From: JAWKWH01 sp965204295
GTDB lineage: Bacteria > Pseudomonadota > Alphaproteobacteria > Rhizobiales > Rhizobiaceae
Assembly (NCBI GenBank): GCA_965204295.1
Contig: OZ241973.1
Location: 1,550,001-1,614,000, forward strand
Reading direction: 5' to 3'
DNA: 64,000 nucleotides
Below the pieces are notes generated by a model, which saw nothing but the letters and a program-made list of their open reading frames with translations, was not told where the DNA came from and searched no databases. Position 1 is the stretch's first letter, and every line of letters starts with the position of its first letter. Position numbers and translations under genes: made by a program. Positions 45,570-54,364 of the stretch are shown here, piece by piece.

Positions 45570-45776
45570 TTAGGTCCCGGATGCTTCCTGGCCGGAAGGA
45601 TTTGCCGGTATCCGCGCCCGCAATTCGGTATTTTCTTGTTCGAGTTTTGCAACCTTGTCCTTCAAGTCCGAATTTTTGCCCTCCGGCAGTTCGTATTTTT
45701 GTTCAACCAATTTCACCCGCTCTCTCAAAACGGCAGAGAGCGGGATTTCTTTAAGAAGGTCGGCAATGGCACCCAT
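45570..45776 (-). CDS. Short coiled-coil protein
   Basis: 68 residues from ATG 45776 (MGAIADLLKEIPLSAVLRER); the frame stays open to 46043, but that extension is low-complexity and overlaps the next gene's leader. A heptad pattern (LVEQKYELPEGKNSDLKDKV, AKLEQENTELRARIPANP) gives a leucine-zipper-like coil. Longer homologues with a C-terminal domain after the coil are common, so this copy may be truncated. Function unknown. Confidence 0.5.
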   Translation of the reverse strand: MGAIADLLKEIPLSAVLRERVKLVEQKYELPEGKNSDLKDKVAKLEQENTELRARIPANPSGQEASGT

Positions 45777-45849
45777 GCGGCTTTCCGGCGTTGGCGGTTT
45801 TCGCGATGCTCTCGTGCGCGAAATGAGTCCGAACCCTAAGCCTTTACAT

Positions 45850-45860
45850 CCGGACCCTAA
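45850..45860. repeat. Left 11-bp inverted repeat flanking the large secreted-protein gene
   Basis: CCGGACCCTAA at 45850-45860 is the exact reverse complement of TTAGGGTCCGG at 49259-49269. A degenerate direct copy (TCCGAACCCTAAGCC) starts at 45828, so the left side has two tandem versions. Together with the right copy it encloses one gene. Confidence 0.7.
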
Positions 45861-45950
45861 GCCTGTAGGATAGTTAGGCGGATGCGATTCCCGTCTCCCT
45901 ATGTGAGATTGCTGTCCGGGGGGTTGAGGCGGACCATTGGGAGGATCAAA

Positions 45951-48900
45951 ATGAAATTTTTGACCGTTTTCAAACCATTCCCATTGGCCTATTTCATGGC
46001 GATATGCGTTTTTTCGGTTTTCCCCGGGCCTGCGATCGGCCAAGAAGAATTCAGTTATTCACAGCTTATTCAAGAGCGAGCGCCCTGGACAGCAACTAAT
46101 TCGTCTCAAGTTGTGAAAAAGCGGTTGTCTTACTTGAATCCCAGTAAACAACTATCCGTTGTAACCTATCTCCACGTATTAGGCGAAGAGAGCGGCAGAA
46201 AGACTGGTAAGCACTTTTATTTTGTTGCTGAAACAGTAAGGAGAGCCCACTACAGTGGAGTGCCAAAGCGGGACATAGATGAGTGGCTGGATGCAGCGGC
46301 CGAGGACTTCAACAAAGACGGGGATTTCAGTCAGGCCTACTACTGGGGACGATCATTTCTAGACAAGGAAGATGTTGGAACCGCAGCGGACGCTATAAAA
46401 GATGTTGGAGCCTTGGCAGGTGGAAAAGTTGGCGCCGGTGTTGAACTGGGTGGGATCTTCCTCAAGGTAGTGAACGAAACCGGTGCCTTGGACTGGGCAG
46501 CCTCTTCAACCCTTGTTCCATTCGGCACGCTTGACTCCTATACGCCCAGAAATCTTGATTTGGATGTTGCCAAGTGGAATATTTTTAAACTCACCATCAA
46601 TGTAATAGATGCCGCGGAAGATCATGAGTACAGGCAGATTCTTGAAAGGGCGGCGCGCAAGTTCAATTTGACCAATGCCAGCATGAACGACTCTGCTGGT
46701 GAAATTCTGTCGACTTCCCCCTCTCTTCGCTCCTCCTATGAAAACATGGCCACAATGGAGATGCTAGAGGGATTGACTGATGCCGATGCGAAAATGGGCG
46801 CCGCAATCGATAATATGGGTGCCTCGGTGGAACAGCTCATTTCGGACCGTGCGAATGAATTCGATTCTCTTGAAATACTTGTTCAATGGGCAAGCAATCA
46901 GAAACAACGTCGTGAACGGCAGGGCGAGTACCAAGAAGCGATACGGGAGCATAGGCAGATATTTGCCGGGGCCAATTTTGCTCTGAATGCGCTCTCGCTT
47001 TTTTCTGACTCGCCCGATCTTCAAAAGATCGTCACTGCCGTTGGCGTGATTGAGGAATTCGGTCAATCAGCAATAGACATGGCCTTTCGCAACATTTCTC
47101 CGCTCGAAATGGCAAACGTATATGTTGCCGGAGCAAAGGTAATCGTGAATTTGATATCATCAATTGGTGCGCTGAGTTTCGAAGACGCCGTGATGGAAGC
47201 CCTTGCCCAGATGAGCGGGAAGCTTGCAGAAATACACGGGGATCTTAACGAGCTTCGCATCGAAAATCGCGAGGCGCATCAGCTGACGCATGATTTGCTC
47301 ATTGACCTCCACGAGAATTTCGCGCTTCATCGGCAGTGGTCGGAGATGTCAGCGGTAGAAATGGAAAAGAGCATTCGCGTCGTCTCGTCGCAAATTTCCA
47401 CTGCCAACGAACTCATCGGGCAGCTCAATGACGAAGTTCGGTCTGGATTTTACCAATTGGTAGAGCTCGGAAAAAAGAAAGACTTTGGCAGATGCGTCAG
47501 AAAAAAAGAGGAACTTCCGCCGTCGGGCATTATTTCGTCGCGTGAATTTAAAGATTGCGTGGAGGACATTACCAGCTGGATATTCGATACGGAGAATCTT
47601 GTTTCGGGAAAGCCAATTTCAAGTGTTGGCACAGTGGAAGAGCCAAGTGTTCTGGCGGCGGAGCTAAGGTTGAATCTCGGCCCGGATGACAGAGAATTCC
47701 TTTTGCCGCGCACCCGGAGAGATATTTGGCTTACTAGCTCGCATGCCTACATTAAGTTTCTATATGACTGGCCTGAGTTTCACGTGCCAGGAAGTGTTGC
47801 TGACGCAAACCAGCGCTATCTCTCTGAAGCTGTTATCGAAAATATTGTCGCGCGAGGGGAAGAGCTTGGCCGTTTTCCTACAAAGCTCCTCGGGCTTACC
47901 GCAAACGGCTCCAAAGTTATGTTTGACCACAGCCAGATTAACGACCTGACTGGCGCTGTCATCGAGAAGTCAAGCTCACATACTTCGCAGGTGGCGCAGG
48001 AGATGCGCGAGAGCATCGGTGAATTTAGTTATGGTATTGATCCTTTTGCCTCAAATGAGAACGGGGCTTATGCCTCTGATTTAACGAAGCCGCTTCAGAC
48101 AAGACAGATCGCCCTTGCGTTGGAAAAAACGGGTTTTGGCAATCTTTCGGTCGAAAACTGTTTTAAACCGAATGGCGATCTTCACAGTTTTGGTTATGAG
48201 GCGCCGGTTGCATTGATCTTACCCGCGGCGCTGATTCTTCTAGGAGTTGAAGGGCGCGTGGGTCTGGACGCATGCATTGACTTCTCTAGGTTCCTATGGA
48301 AAAATACTACTAGTTGTTGGCCGAAGGAGTGGTCGCACCATATACCTTTGGTTCCCGATGAAATAACTGATCCGGAGCTATATCATATGGACCACGGTTT
48401 TAGTAGTCACGAAATTTACGAATCGTGTCTTCAAGCAAGAAGTGACCTCGTGGAGCCCTTCATTGGCACCGAAGATGGTAGCGGTACTACGAATTTTTCG
48501 TATGAACTGGGACCGAATTTTTCGCATGAACTAGGTGGTTCCGTATTGATCAGTTTTTCTGCCAATCACGAATCGGACCGCTCGGGTGCCTATTACGCCG
48601 TCTTCAAAAAAGATGATGCTCCGCCCCTCAGTTTTCGTTATCCGGCAACGGGTAACACGAGTTGGGCTGGCGTACTCGAACACGTACAGACAATAATCGA
48701 TGCCATTGAAACAGTTCCGGCAGCCGCCGTGGCATCGAGTAATCTTGACGCAGCCTCTTGCGAGGTGCGCTCAGTTCTGCAGAGACGTCTACTTGGCGCA
48801 GCTTTGGAGGCTGAGGGGGCTATCGGCAGTCCTGCGGCGAATGCCGCGTCGGTTGCCGCAAAAGCAAGGAAGTCGCTCTCGCACATACTCTGGACCGGTG

Positions 48901-49253
48901 CGATCGCACCGGTGATACCAATTCTAGGGGAGACCGAGAGAGCACGGATTTCCGAAGATCTTCGATGGATCGCGAGAACATCGCCCATGGATAGAGAAGT
49001 GCTTGATGGGATTTCTTCATCAGACTGCCGGGGCCATGTTTTGTTTGTGCAATCCGGGGATCAGACTATCGATTCGCAGATCCTCGCTCAATACAAAGAG
49101 CTTCTGACCCAACGCGTGAATCGGATAATTTCAACATTGGAGGAAGCAGAGATCGATGACGACCTTCAGATCCCCGACCTCAAAATAGCGCGTACTCTTG
49201 AGGAGCTTCTAAAAATTCAAGACTGGGTCGTGACTAGCGCCGCAATCAACTAA
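45951..49253 (+). CDS. Very large secreted protein of unknown family
   Basis: 1100 residues from ATG 45951 (MKFLTVFKPFPLAYFMAICV), with a signal peptide ending near PAIGQEE. Just before the ATG is GGGAGGATCAAA, a good ribosome site. The chain is mixed helical: an N-terminal region with FFVAETVRRAHYSGVPKRD-like helix (residues ~70-100), a glycine-rich hydrophobic patch DVGALAGGKVGAGVELGG (~150-170), a long helical/coiled region (~260-500, LAEIHGDLNELRIENREAHQ), a VALILPAALILLGVEG hydrophobic segment near 760, and a Cys-containing C-terminal part (SCEVRSVLQ, SSDCRGHVLF). I recognise no domain. Codon use and GC are lower than in core genes. Flanked by inverted repeats and IS debris, so probably acquired. 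Confidence 0.8.
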   Translation: MKFLTVFKPFPLAYFMAICVFSVFPGPAIGQEEFSYSQLIQERAPWTATNSSQVVKKRLSYLNPSKQLSVVTYLHVLGEESGRKTGKHFYFVAETVRRAHYSGVPKRDIDEWLDAAAEDFNKDGDFSQAYYWGRSFLDKEDVGTAADAIKDVGALAGGKVGAGVELGGIFLKVVNETGALDWAASSTLVPFGTLDSYTPRNLDLDVAKWNIFKLTINVIDAAEDHEYRQILERAARKFNLTNASMNDSAGEILSTSPSLRSSYENMATMEMLEGLTDADAKMGAAIDNMGASVEQLISDRANEFDSLEILVQWASNQKQRRERQGEYQEAIREHRQIFAGANFALNALSLFSDSPDLQKIVTAVGVIEEFGQSAIDMAFRNISPLEMANVYVAGAKVIVNLISSIGALSFEDAVMEALAQMSGKLAEIHGDLNELRIENREAHQLTHDLLIDLHENFALHRQWSEMSAVEMEKSIRVVSSQISTANELIGQLNDEVRSGFYQLVELGKKKDFGRCVRKKEELPPSGIISSREFKDCVEDITSWIFDTENLVSGKPISSVGTVEEPSVLAAELRLNLGPDDREFLLPRTRRDIWLTSSHAYIKFLYDWPEFHVPGSVADANQRYLSEAVIENIVARGEELGRFPTKLLGLTANGSKVMFDHSQINDLTGAVIEKSSSHTSQVAQEMRESIGEFSYGIDPFASNENGAYASDLTKPLQTRQIALALEKTGFGNLSVENCFKPNGDLHSFGYEAPVALILPAALILLGVEGRVGLDACIDFSRFLWKNTTSCWPKEWSHHIPLVPDEITDPELYHMDHGFSSHEIYESCLQARSDLVEPFIGTEDGSGTTNFSYELGPNFSHELGGSVLISFSANHESDRSGAYYAVFKKDDAPPLSFRYPATGNTSWAGVLEHVQTIIDAIETVPAAAVASSNLDAASCEVRSVLQRRLLGAALEAEGAIGSPAANAASVAAKARKSLSHILWTGAIAPVIPILGETERARISEDLRWIARTSPMDREVLDGISSSDCRGHVLFVQSGDQTIDSQILAQYKELLTQRVNRIISTLEEAEIDDDLQIPDLKIARTLEELLKIQDWVVTSAAIN

Positions 49254-49258
49254 TCAAA

Positions 49259-49269
49259 TTAGGGTCCGG
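49259..49269. repeat. Right 11-bp inverted repeat flanking the large secreted-protein gene
   Basis: TTAGGGTCCGG, starting four bases past the stop codon of the 1100-aa gene, is the exact reverse complement of the left copy at 45850-45860. The adjacent bases (GGCCCCGATAA) differ from the left flank. Confidence 0.7.
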
Positions 49270-49335
49270 CCCCGATAATTGTCTTCCCGATTTGATCCGA
49301 GGATGGTTCATTGCCTCCGATGAGGAGGTGACGAG

Positions 49336-49538
49336 ATGTATGATTTCTTCTGGTTTTCCGATTCTCGGCGGGCCCGGATCGCGCCGCTTCTGCCGATCGA
49401 CGTGCGCAGCAAGAAGCGCGTCGATGATCGTCCTGTGCCGAGCGGGATCGTCCATACGCTGCGCCGTGGCGGTCGCCGGGCCGAAGAAGACGCTCTACAA
49501 CCGCTTCGTCCGCTGGGCCGAGCGCGGTATATGGGAAG
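49336..49538 (+). mobile_element. IS5-family (IS427-group) transposase, 5' part, interrupted
   Basis: ATG 49336, after a GAGGAGGTGACG ribosome site, reads MYDFFWFSDSRRARIAPLLP then KKRVDDRPVPSGIVHTLRRG, the N-terminus of an IS427-type orfA. After a small deletion near 49470 the frame shifts and continues AGPKKTLYNRFVRWAERGIW-E, and stops being recognisable at 49538. The continuation lies at 50826 beyond the inserted IS5-type element. Confidence 0.8.
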
Positions 49539-50825
49539 CTGAGATTCTCTATCGATTTTGCTTGTTTGTCTGATTTTCTGTGATTTTGGCGCGGGGTGGT
49601 CATCTGAACTGGTCTTGTGTTTTGGATGCAGCGACTTGCACCGCTTTCGGAGTGTTTCTGGTTGCTATTGAACGGACACGTCCTGTGATCAGGCGGTGAC
49701 GCTGCCTGCGAGTTGGACCAAGCGGCGGATGTTGCAGGCGATGTTTGTCATGCCGATTTTGGTTTTTGCGCGGGCCGGACCGATGGTGCGGACTGCCATA
49801 CCCATCATGTGCTTGTGGACGGCAAAGACGTGCTCGACCGGCGCGCGGTGTTTTGCCTTTGTCCTGTTGCCACGGCGGATATGCTTCGGCATTAGCCTGC
49901 CCTTGGGTTTGCGATGGTGGACATGGCTGACAAAACCGTGGCGCGCCAGGAACGCTTCGTTCTGCTTCGAACGGTACGCGCTATCGGCCCGGACGCCAGA
50001 GCCAGTGTTGGTTTTGTCCAGCAATCCCTGGCGCAGCATTCGCCCGTCATGGCGGGCGGCATCTGTGACATCCCAACGGCGGATGAAGCGGAACGCTTTG
50101 TCGATGCCTGCGTGGTTCTTGTACCCGAAAGACGGAATTGCGATGTCGGGCGGCGCGGGACCGCCGTCCACGGGCGTCTTCGCCGTGCCGAACTGGACGG
50201 TCCAGCGCGCATCGATGGCTTTCTGGCGTGCTTTGGCGGGATGTGAGGGCCAAATCCCGGCGGCGGTCTTGCCTGCCTTGATGTCTTTCTTTTCCTTGTC
50301 CGTATTGCGTTGCTTGGGTGCGGCGACCAGCGTGCTGTCCACCAATTGCCCTGACATGGCGATGGCGGTCTCGAACCGGGCGAACAGAGCATCGACCGCC
50401 TTGGCCCGGGTCAGGCGCTCGCGAAACGACCAGATCGTCTTCGCGTCGGGGACCTTGTCTTGCAGGCCCAGCCCCAGGAAACGCATGAACGACAGCCGGT
50501 CGCCAATCAGGAACTCCGCACGGTCGTCCGAGAGATTGTTCTGCGCCTCAATGATCAGGATCTTGAACATGAGCACAGGGTCATAGGGCGGGCGTCCGCC
50601 CTTCCTGCCATCCGCGTACGCCAGTGCCGTGTCCAGATCAGCACGGAAAATCTCGAAGTCCACCGCCGCAACCCAGGCTTCGAGTTGAGCGCCCAAATCG
50701 CTCAAACGCTCAAGCCGTTCATCAACGTCGAAAAATCCAGCCTGCTGAACCATCCATAACCCCTCACTTCATGGCGCGAGTGAACCATAATCAGCCAAGA
50801 TTGGCGAGTAAATCAAGGCCCTCAG
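49539..50825 (-). mobile_element. IS5-type insertion sequence (about 1287 bp)
   Basis: Boundaries are inferred from the interrupted host transposase: CTGAG (49539-49543) at the left and CTCAG (50821-50825) at the right form short inverted ends, with only partial matching further in. Joining 49538 to 50826 restores the reading R-G-I-W-E-G-I-F-S-A-P of the older transposase exactly. No target duplication is visible. The element carries one transposase gene on the minus strand. Confidence 0.75.
49689..50753 (-). CDS. IS5-family transposase
   Basis: 354 residues, apparently intact. N-terminal segment ADGRKGGRPPYDPVLMFKIL, then QNNLSDDRAEFLIGDRLSFM, RFLGLGLQDKVPDAKTIWSF, DSTLVAAPKQRN (first catalytic Asp), FGYKNHAGIDKAFRFIRRWD, VRADSAYRSKQNEAFL (second Asp) and HRAPVEHVFAVHKHMMGM with the C-terminal Glu. 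This is the classic IS5-group DDE enzyme. It could still be active. Confidence 0.93.
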   Translation of the reverse strand: MVQQAGFFDVDERLERLSDLGAQLEAWVAAVDFEIFRADLDTALAYADGRKGGRPPYDPVLMFKILIIEAQNNLSDDRAEFLIGDRLSFMRFLGLGLQDKVPDAKTIWSFRERLTRAKAVDALFARFETAIAMSGQLVDSTLVAAPKQRNTDKEKKDIKAGKTAAGIWPSHPAKARQKAIDARWTVQFGTAKTPVDGGPAPPDIAIPSFGYKNHAGIDKAFRFIRRWDVTDAARHDGRMLRQGLLDKTNTGSGVRADSAYRSKQNEAFLARHGFVSHVHHRKPKGRLMPKHIRRGNRTKAKHRAPVEHVFAVHKHMMGMAVRTIGPARAKTKIGMTNIACNIRRLVQLAGSVTA

Positions 50826-50945
50826 GTATCTTCAGCGCTCCGGCAGGAGTTGAGGTTCCGCCTGACCGGCTGTTCGTCGACAGTTCCTGCATCAAAGTTC
50901 ATCGCTGCGCCGGCGGCGGAAAAGGGGGCGTTGGCCCATGGTAGC
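50826..50945 (+). mobile_element. IS427-group transposase fragment, continuation of 49336-49538
   Basis: Reads G-I-F-S-A-P-A-G then VEVPPDRLFVDSSCIKVHRC and AGGGKGGVGPW before a stop at about 50944. The DSSCIKVHR segment holds the first catalytic Asp of the IS5 family. The rest of the gene is missing, so the older element was already partial or was trimmed later. Confidence 0.78.
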
Positions 50946-51059
50946 GGTGTTCCGATCCATTCCCGGATGCCGCGCCAAAGCGTTCAAATCGTTCTCCGCC
51001 ACGGGTTCTTCAAACGGGCCGCCGGCGCGATGCTTTTGAGCGTGGAACAATCCGGCCGG

Positions 51060-51355
51060 CGTCTTCTTGTCGTCGTCCGATAAATCGTCGGATCGATTTT
51101 GACTCGATCCGGCTTTCGCGCCCGGCATTTGCAGGAGAACTCGTATGGGGTGAGGCCCTTCAGGGTATTCAGCCTTCGAGCGGAATTGCAAGCCTGGACG
51201 AAATCTCGCGGATGGCGGCGGCTTTCGCGGTCTTCGTGGTGGAAGCATCTCGCCGCCGCGTCTGACGGTCCGGTTCATCCGTTCGGTCTGGCCGTCGGTC
51301 CATGTCGGCTTAATCAGTCGATGTTCGATTTCGCGGTCACGGCATGGATTGTCGA
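51060..51355 (-). mobile_element. IS481/IS3-type integrase-core remnant
   Basis: Minus-strand text REIEHRLIKPTWTDGQTERM then NRTVRRGGEM, and after a frame change DFVQACNSARRLNTLKGLTP-YEF, CKCRARKPDRVKIDPT. It matches the end of IS481-type transposases (TxGQxERMNRTIK...FARRLKTLKGLTPYEFI). About 90 codons survive with at least one frameshift and no terminal repeats. Region 50946-51059 and 51356-51545 show no other gene. Confidence 0.72.
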
Positions 51356-51545
51356 ATGAATGGCCTGTGAAGTGCGCGCCCCTCCGGTCCGCGGCAAGGA
51401 TGCAGACCGGACACTATCACAGCTTTTGAATGTCTTCCCTGGCTTATCGGTTTGCTTCCTGATGACATTCACTGGGGTCATCTAAGGACGGTCTCGAATG
51501 CCACTCGGCTTCTGCGGCACAGGCACTGGAATTTCTGCGGCCCGA

Positions 51546-52460
51546 TCAACCCTCAGTCTCGTCGAAGTAGTCGGTATCGACCTTCTTGAGCTCAAGCATG
51601 CGGTAACCCCGCACCGCCACCCCGTATCTCACAAGCAGCCGGGTCAGCTCTTCGCCGTTGATCAGGATCAAGCGTTTCGGGCTGCGCTGCGCATACTGGA
51701 TCGCGGTCGGCGCGAAGTGGCTGGTGGTGACGAACACGCCCTTTGTCGCGCCCCGCTCGTCCAGCGCCCCTGCGAACTCGCGGATCTTCTCGACGCCGAT
51801 GGTATTGCCGGTAGCATACCGTTTCGCTTGAAGATGGATGATGTCGAGGCCAAGCACATCCTCATTTATGATACCGTCGATCCCGCCATCGCTGGTGCGT
51901 CCGAGCCGCTCGCCAGATCCGTTGGCTCCGTAACCTATCCCAAGCATCAGATCGACGATCAACTTCTCGAAGGCGGTAGGGTGCATCATCAGGATACGTT
52001 CGAGGAGTTCTTCTCGGAGAGTGGCATTCAGGTCTTCGAACGCTGCTTCCACCAGCTCCTCCGGTGTTCCGGCGGACAGATCCTTGGTCGGCTCCACGTT
52101 GGTTGGATGGTCCTGATTGGCCCTGGCCCGGAATTCGTCGAAACCGTCGAACTGCGAGAGGAAAGCGATGTCGATCCTCTCGGGTGGGTTAGAAAGCACG
52201 GTCTTCCCCATCGGCGTGATGGTGAAGTAGCCGCGTCGCGGACGCGCTACGAGGCCGGACTTGACGAGGTAGGTTACCGACCATTGGACGCGGTTCGCAA
52301 TTTTTGCCATGCGCCCGCTTGGCAGAAGCTCCTCGCGTTCCTGAACCGTAAGGGCGAACTCGTTTGCAATCCGGTCCACCGCCTCCGCGATCTTGATCTC
52401 GCCCATGTCGGAAACGCGAAGCACAGGCAACATAATGGTCTGGAAGTCTGGAATCGGCAT
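51546..52460 (-). CDS. mrr: Mrr-type restriction endonuclease
   Basis: 304 residues. An N-terminal winged-helix Mrr_N domain (LPVLRVSDMGEIKIAEAVDR, RGYFTITPMGKTVLSNPP) is followed by the Mrr catalytic core: FEKLIVDLMLGIGYG, TSDGGIDGIINEDVLGLDII with the catalytic Asp, and HLQAKRYATGNTIG with the QxK motif. Mrr is a type IV enzyme cutting methylated DNA, using the PD-(D/E)xK-type fold. It lies in the IS-rich island and is divergent from a small unknown frame. Complete. Confidence 0.93.
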   Translation of the reverse strand: MPIPDFQTIMLPVLRVSDMGEIKIAEAVDRIANEFALTVQEREELLPSGRMAKIANRVQWSVTYLVKSGLVARPRRGYFTITPMGKTVLSNPPERIDIAFLSQFDGFDEFRARANQDHPTNVEPTKDLSAGTPEELVEAAFEDLNATLREELLERILMMHPTAFEKLIVDLMLGIGYGANGSGERLGRTSDGGIDGIINEDVLGLDIIHLQAKRYATGNTIGVEKIREFAGALDERGATKGVFVTTSHFAPTAIQYAQRSPKRLILINGEELTRLLVRYGVAVRGYRMLELKKVDTDYFDETEG

Positions 52461-52479
52461 ATAACTACTCGGAGCAATA

Positions 52480-52797
52480 TTGTTGCTGTTGACTATAGCA
52501 GTGCCACGATTGCGAGAGGGATATCACCCAACGGATCGTGAACGTGATCGGGATCTGAGCGGGCCGGTTCTGATCTTCGATCCCGCCGAGACCTGGTATT
52601 TCGGTGAGAAACTACAGGCGCTTCCGAAGCACCTTCACTGGTGCTCCTACGGCGGAAAGGGCTCTGGATACGGTCAGGGGCACTGTGTCGGTGAAATCGA
52701 TCTCAACGATGATGACAGCTTGCTCACCTGGCTGAAGCGCACCTACGCGCCCGGTTTTCACGGGAAACCGCGGGGCAGGAGCACGCGCGGCTGTTGA
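52480..52797 (+). CDS. Small frame of unknown function beside mrr
   Basis: 105 codons starting at a TTG/ATG-type start near 52480. Readable text includes VLIFDPAETWYFGEKLQALP, HWCSYGGKGSGYGQGHCVGE and IDLNDDDSLLTWLKRTYAPG, which has coding-like composition, but no family is recognised and it lacks a good ribosome site. It may be the end of a broken gene. A GCCCCAA/TTGGGGC hairpin follows at 52798-52816. Confidence 0.3.
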   Translation: MLLLTIAVPRLREGYHPTDRERDRDLSGPVLIFDPAETWYFGEKLQALPKHLHWCSYGGKGSGYGQGHCVGEIDLNDDDSLLTWLKRTYAPGFHGKPRGRSTRGC

Positions 52798-52816
52798 GCC
52801 CCAAGGATTTTGGGGC
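52798..52816. terminator. Small hairpin after the unknown frame
   Basis: GCCCCAAGGATTTTGGGGC, 7-bp arms with a 5-base loop and no clear T-run. It lies just past the stop of the frame at 52797 and could act as a weak terminator. The rest up to 52928 holds no gene. Confidence 0.35.
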
Positions 52817-52928
52817 CGCGAACGTCCGCGAAATATCGGCGCGTTCCCGTGTCGCACCTGTCCCATGGCGCGTCTTTTCATCCGGGAGAGAGAATCGCAC
52901 TGGCGAAATCACGGATCAAGCACCGGTT

Positions 52929-54152
52929 TCAGGTTTCCTTGAACAGAACATTCCGGTCGGTCAGGTAGCGCGCGAAAAGCGGCAGGCTTGCGCCTCCGAT
53001 GGCGCGCGAATGGGCGCCGATCGACCCCTCGCAGATTTGGGGCGCGCCGATCCCCCGCAAGTCCAGTTTCACAATCTCGGTTTCGACCTGCTCGACGACG
53101 CGTTTGCGGACCGCCGCCGGAAAGCCGCCATCGATAATCGCCGCCTGGAAGTCGATAATCGAGCACGATGACGCGATGGCAATCGCGAGAGCCTGCGCCG
53201 TTTCCCGTATCCATTCGTCGAGATGAGCATCTATTCCATCCCAGCGTTCGGATTCCGACCAGAGCGGCAAGGGATCGATCCCCGATTCGACCAGCATGTT
53301 TTCGAGCACGACCATCGACGCGCGGTCGATCAGTTTTTCAGGCGGAAATGACGCGCCCGCAACCGGCATCGGGCCAAATGCCCCCGCGTTGCCGGTCCTG
53401 CCCGCATAAAGGGAATGATTGAGCACAACCCCGCCGCCAATAAACGTGCCGACGAAGAAATAGACGAAATCCGCAAATTCCGGACCCCGGCCGAATACGA
53501 GTTCGGCGCCGCACGCGGCGTTCGCATCATTTTGCAGATATACGGGAAAAGGGACGATGCCGCCGATTTCCTCCGCCAGATCGAGGTTCCGCCAGGCGCC
53601 CATCTTCGCCGGATCGACGCCGATCTCCTCCGACCAGTTCCACAATTCAAACGGCATCGCGACGCCGATGCCGGCGATTTTTTCACACTCTTTTCCGCTC
53701 ATGCCGGTCAACAGTTCCGCGACGCCGGATTTCACGAACCCGGCGATCCGGCCGGGTTGCGGAAAGGTGTATACCTCGCGCAACGCCCTGCGCACGCGTC
53801 CGACGAAATCCATCAGAATCAGATCCGCGCTACGGCGGCCGATTTTCAATCCGAACGAGAACACGCCGTCCGGATTGACCATCATCGGAACCGACGGCTG
53901 TCCGACCCTGCCGCGGATGGGCGTTCCCCTCTTCAGCAGGCCGTCTTGTTCGAGACCGCGCATGATCACCGAAGCCGTTTGCGCCGAAAGGCCGGACCGG
54001 CGCGCGATTTCGGCCTTCGACAATCCGTCGTGGCGGCGAACGAGCGCCATGACCAGACGCTCGTTGTACGCGCGCGCGTGTACCGGACTGGCGCCGCCGC
54101 TCGGGTCGAGTACTCGCGGTTTCAACTCGTTTTTCCGGCCCGGATCGGACAT
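52929..54152 (-). CDS. ROK-family transcriptional regulator of the frc operon
   Basis: 407 residues from ATG 54150-54152 (MSDPGRKNELKPRVLDPSGG); the frame is open to 54188. N-terminal winged helix about 28-90 (RRHDGLSKAEIARRSGLSAQ, TASVIMRGLEQDGLLKRGTP), then a ROK domain with IAGIGVAMPFELWNWSEEIG, YLQNDANAACGAELVFGRGP, FFVGTFIGGGVVLNHSLYAG. The usual zinc-binding CxCGxxGC cluster is absent from this copy, as in many XylR/NagC-like regulators. It is divergent from frcB and likely represses the operon in response to sugar. Confidence 0.9.
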   Translation of the reverse strand: MSDPGRKNELKPRVLDPSGGASPVHARAYNERLVMALVRRHDGLSKAEIARRSGLSAQTASVIMRGLEQDGLLKRGTPIRGRVGQPSVPMMVNPDGVFSFGLKIGRRSADLILMDFVGRVRRALREVYTFPQPGRIAGFVKSGVAELLTGMSGKECEKIAGIGVAMPFELWNWSEEIGVDPAKMGAWRNLDLAEEIGGIVPFPVYLQNDANAACGAELVFGRGPEFADFVYFFVGTFIGGGVVLNHSLYAGRTGNAGAFGPMPVAGASFPPEKLIDRASMVVLENMLVESGIDPLPLWSESERWDGIDAHLDEWIRETAQALAIAIASSCSIIDFQAAIIDGGFPAAVRKRVVEQVETEIVKLDLRGIGAPQICEGSIGAHSRAIGGASLPLFARYLTDRNVLFKET

Positions 54153-54218
54153 GCCGGCAATTGCTCTCCAACGCGAAAAATCGGCCAAATGACTCGCACA
54201 TGATTATTCGCGATAATT

Positions 54219-54235
54219 AATAAATCAAGTTTATT
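54219..54235. promoter_or_regulatory. Candidate ROK operator in the divergent promoter region
   Basis: AATAAATCAAGTTTATT is a 6-bp perfect inverted repeat with a 5-base centre, in the AT-rich 54189-54250 stretch between the regulator and frcB. ROK repressors (NagC/Mlc) favour such AT-rich dyads. ATTATTCGCGATAAT at 54204-54218 is a second, shorter dyad beside it. Assignment by position only. Confidence 0.45.
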
Positions 54236-54364
54236 TATTTATTGACAGCCAGCCCGAAATCGGTTTTTTGGAGAGGATGCTACCGGCCCGCGATGCGCCG
54301 CCGGTGTGTCATGTGCATCTCCACCGCCGGATAGTCCGGTTCGGTGTTTCTCCAGGAGGACCCA

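Noticed and set aside
45777..46043. Longer start for the coiled-coil protein
   Set aside because: The added 89 residues are low-complexity and overlap the leader and signal-peptide codons of the 1100-aa gene on the other strand.
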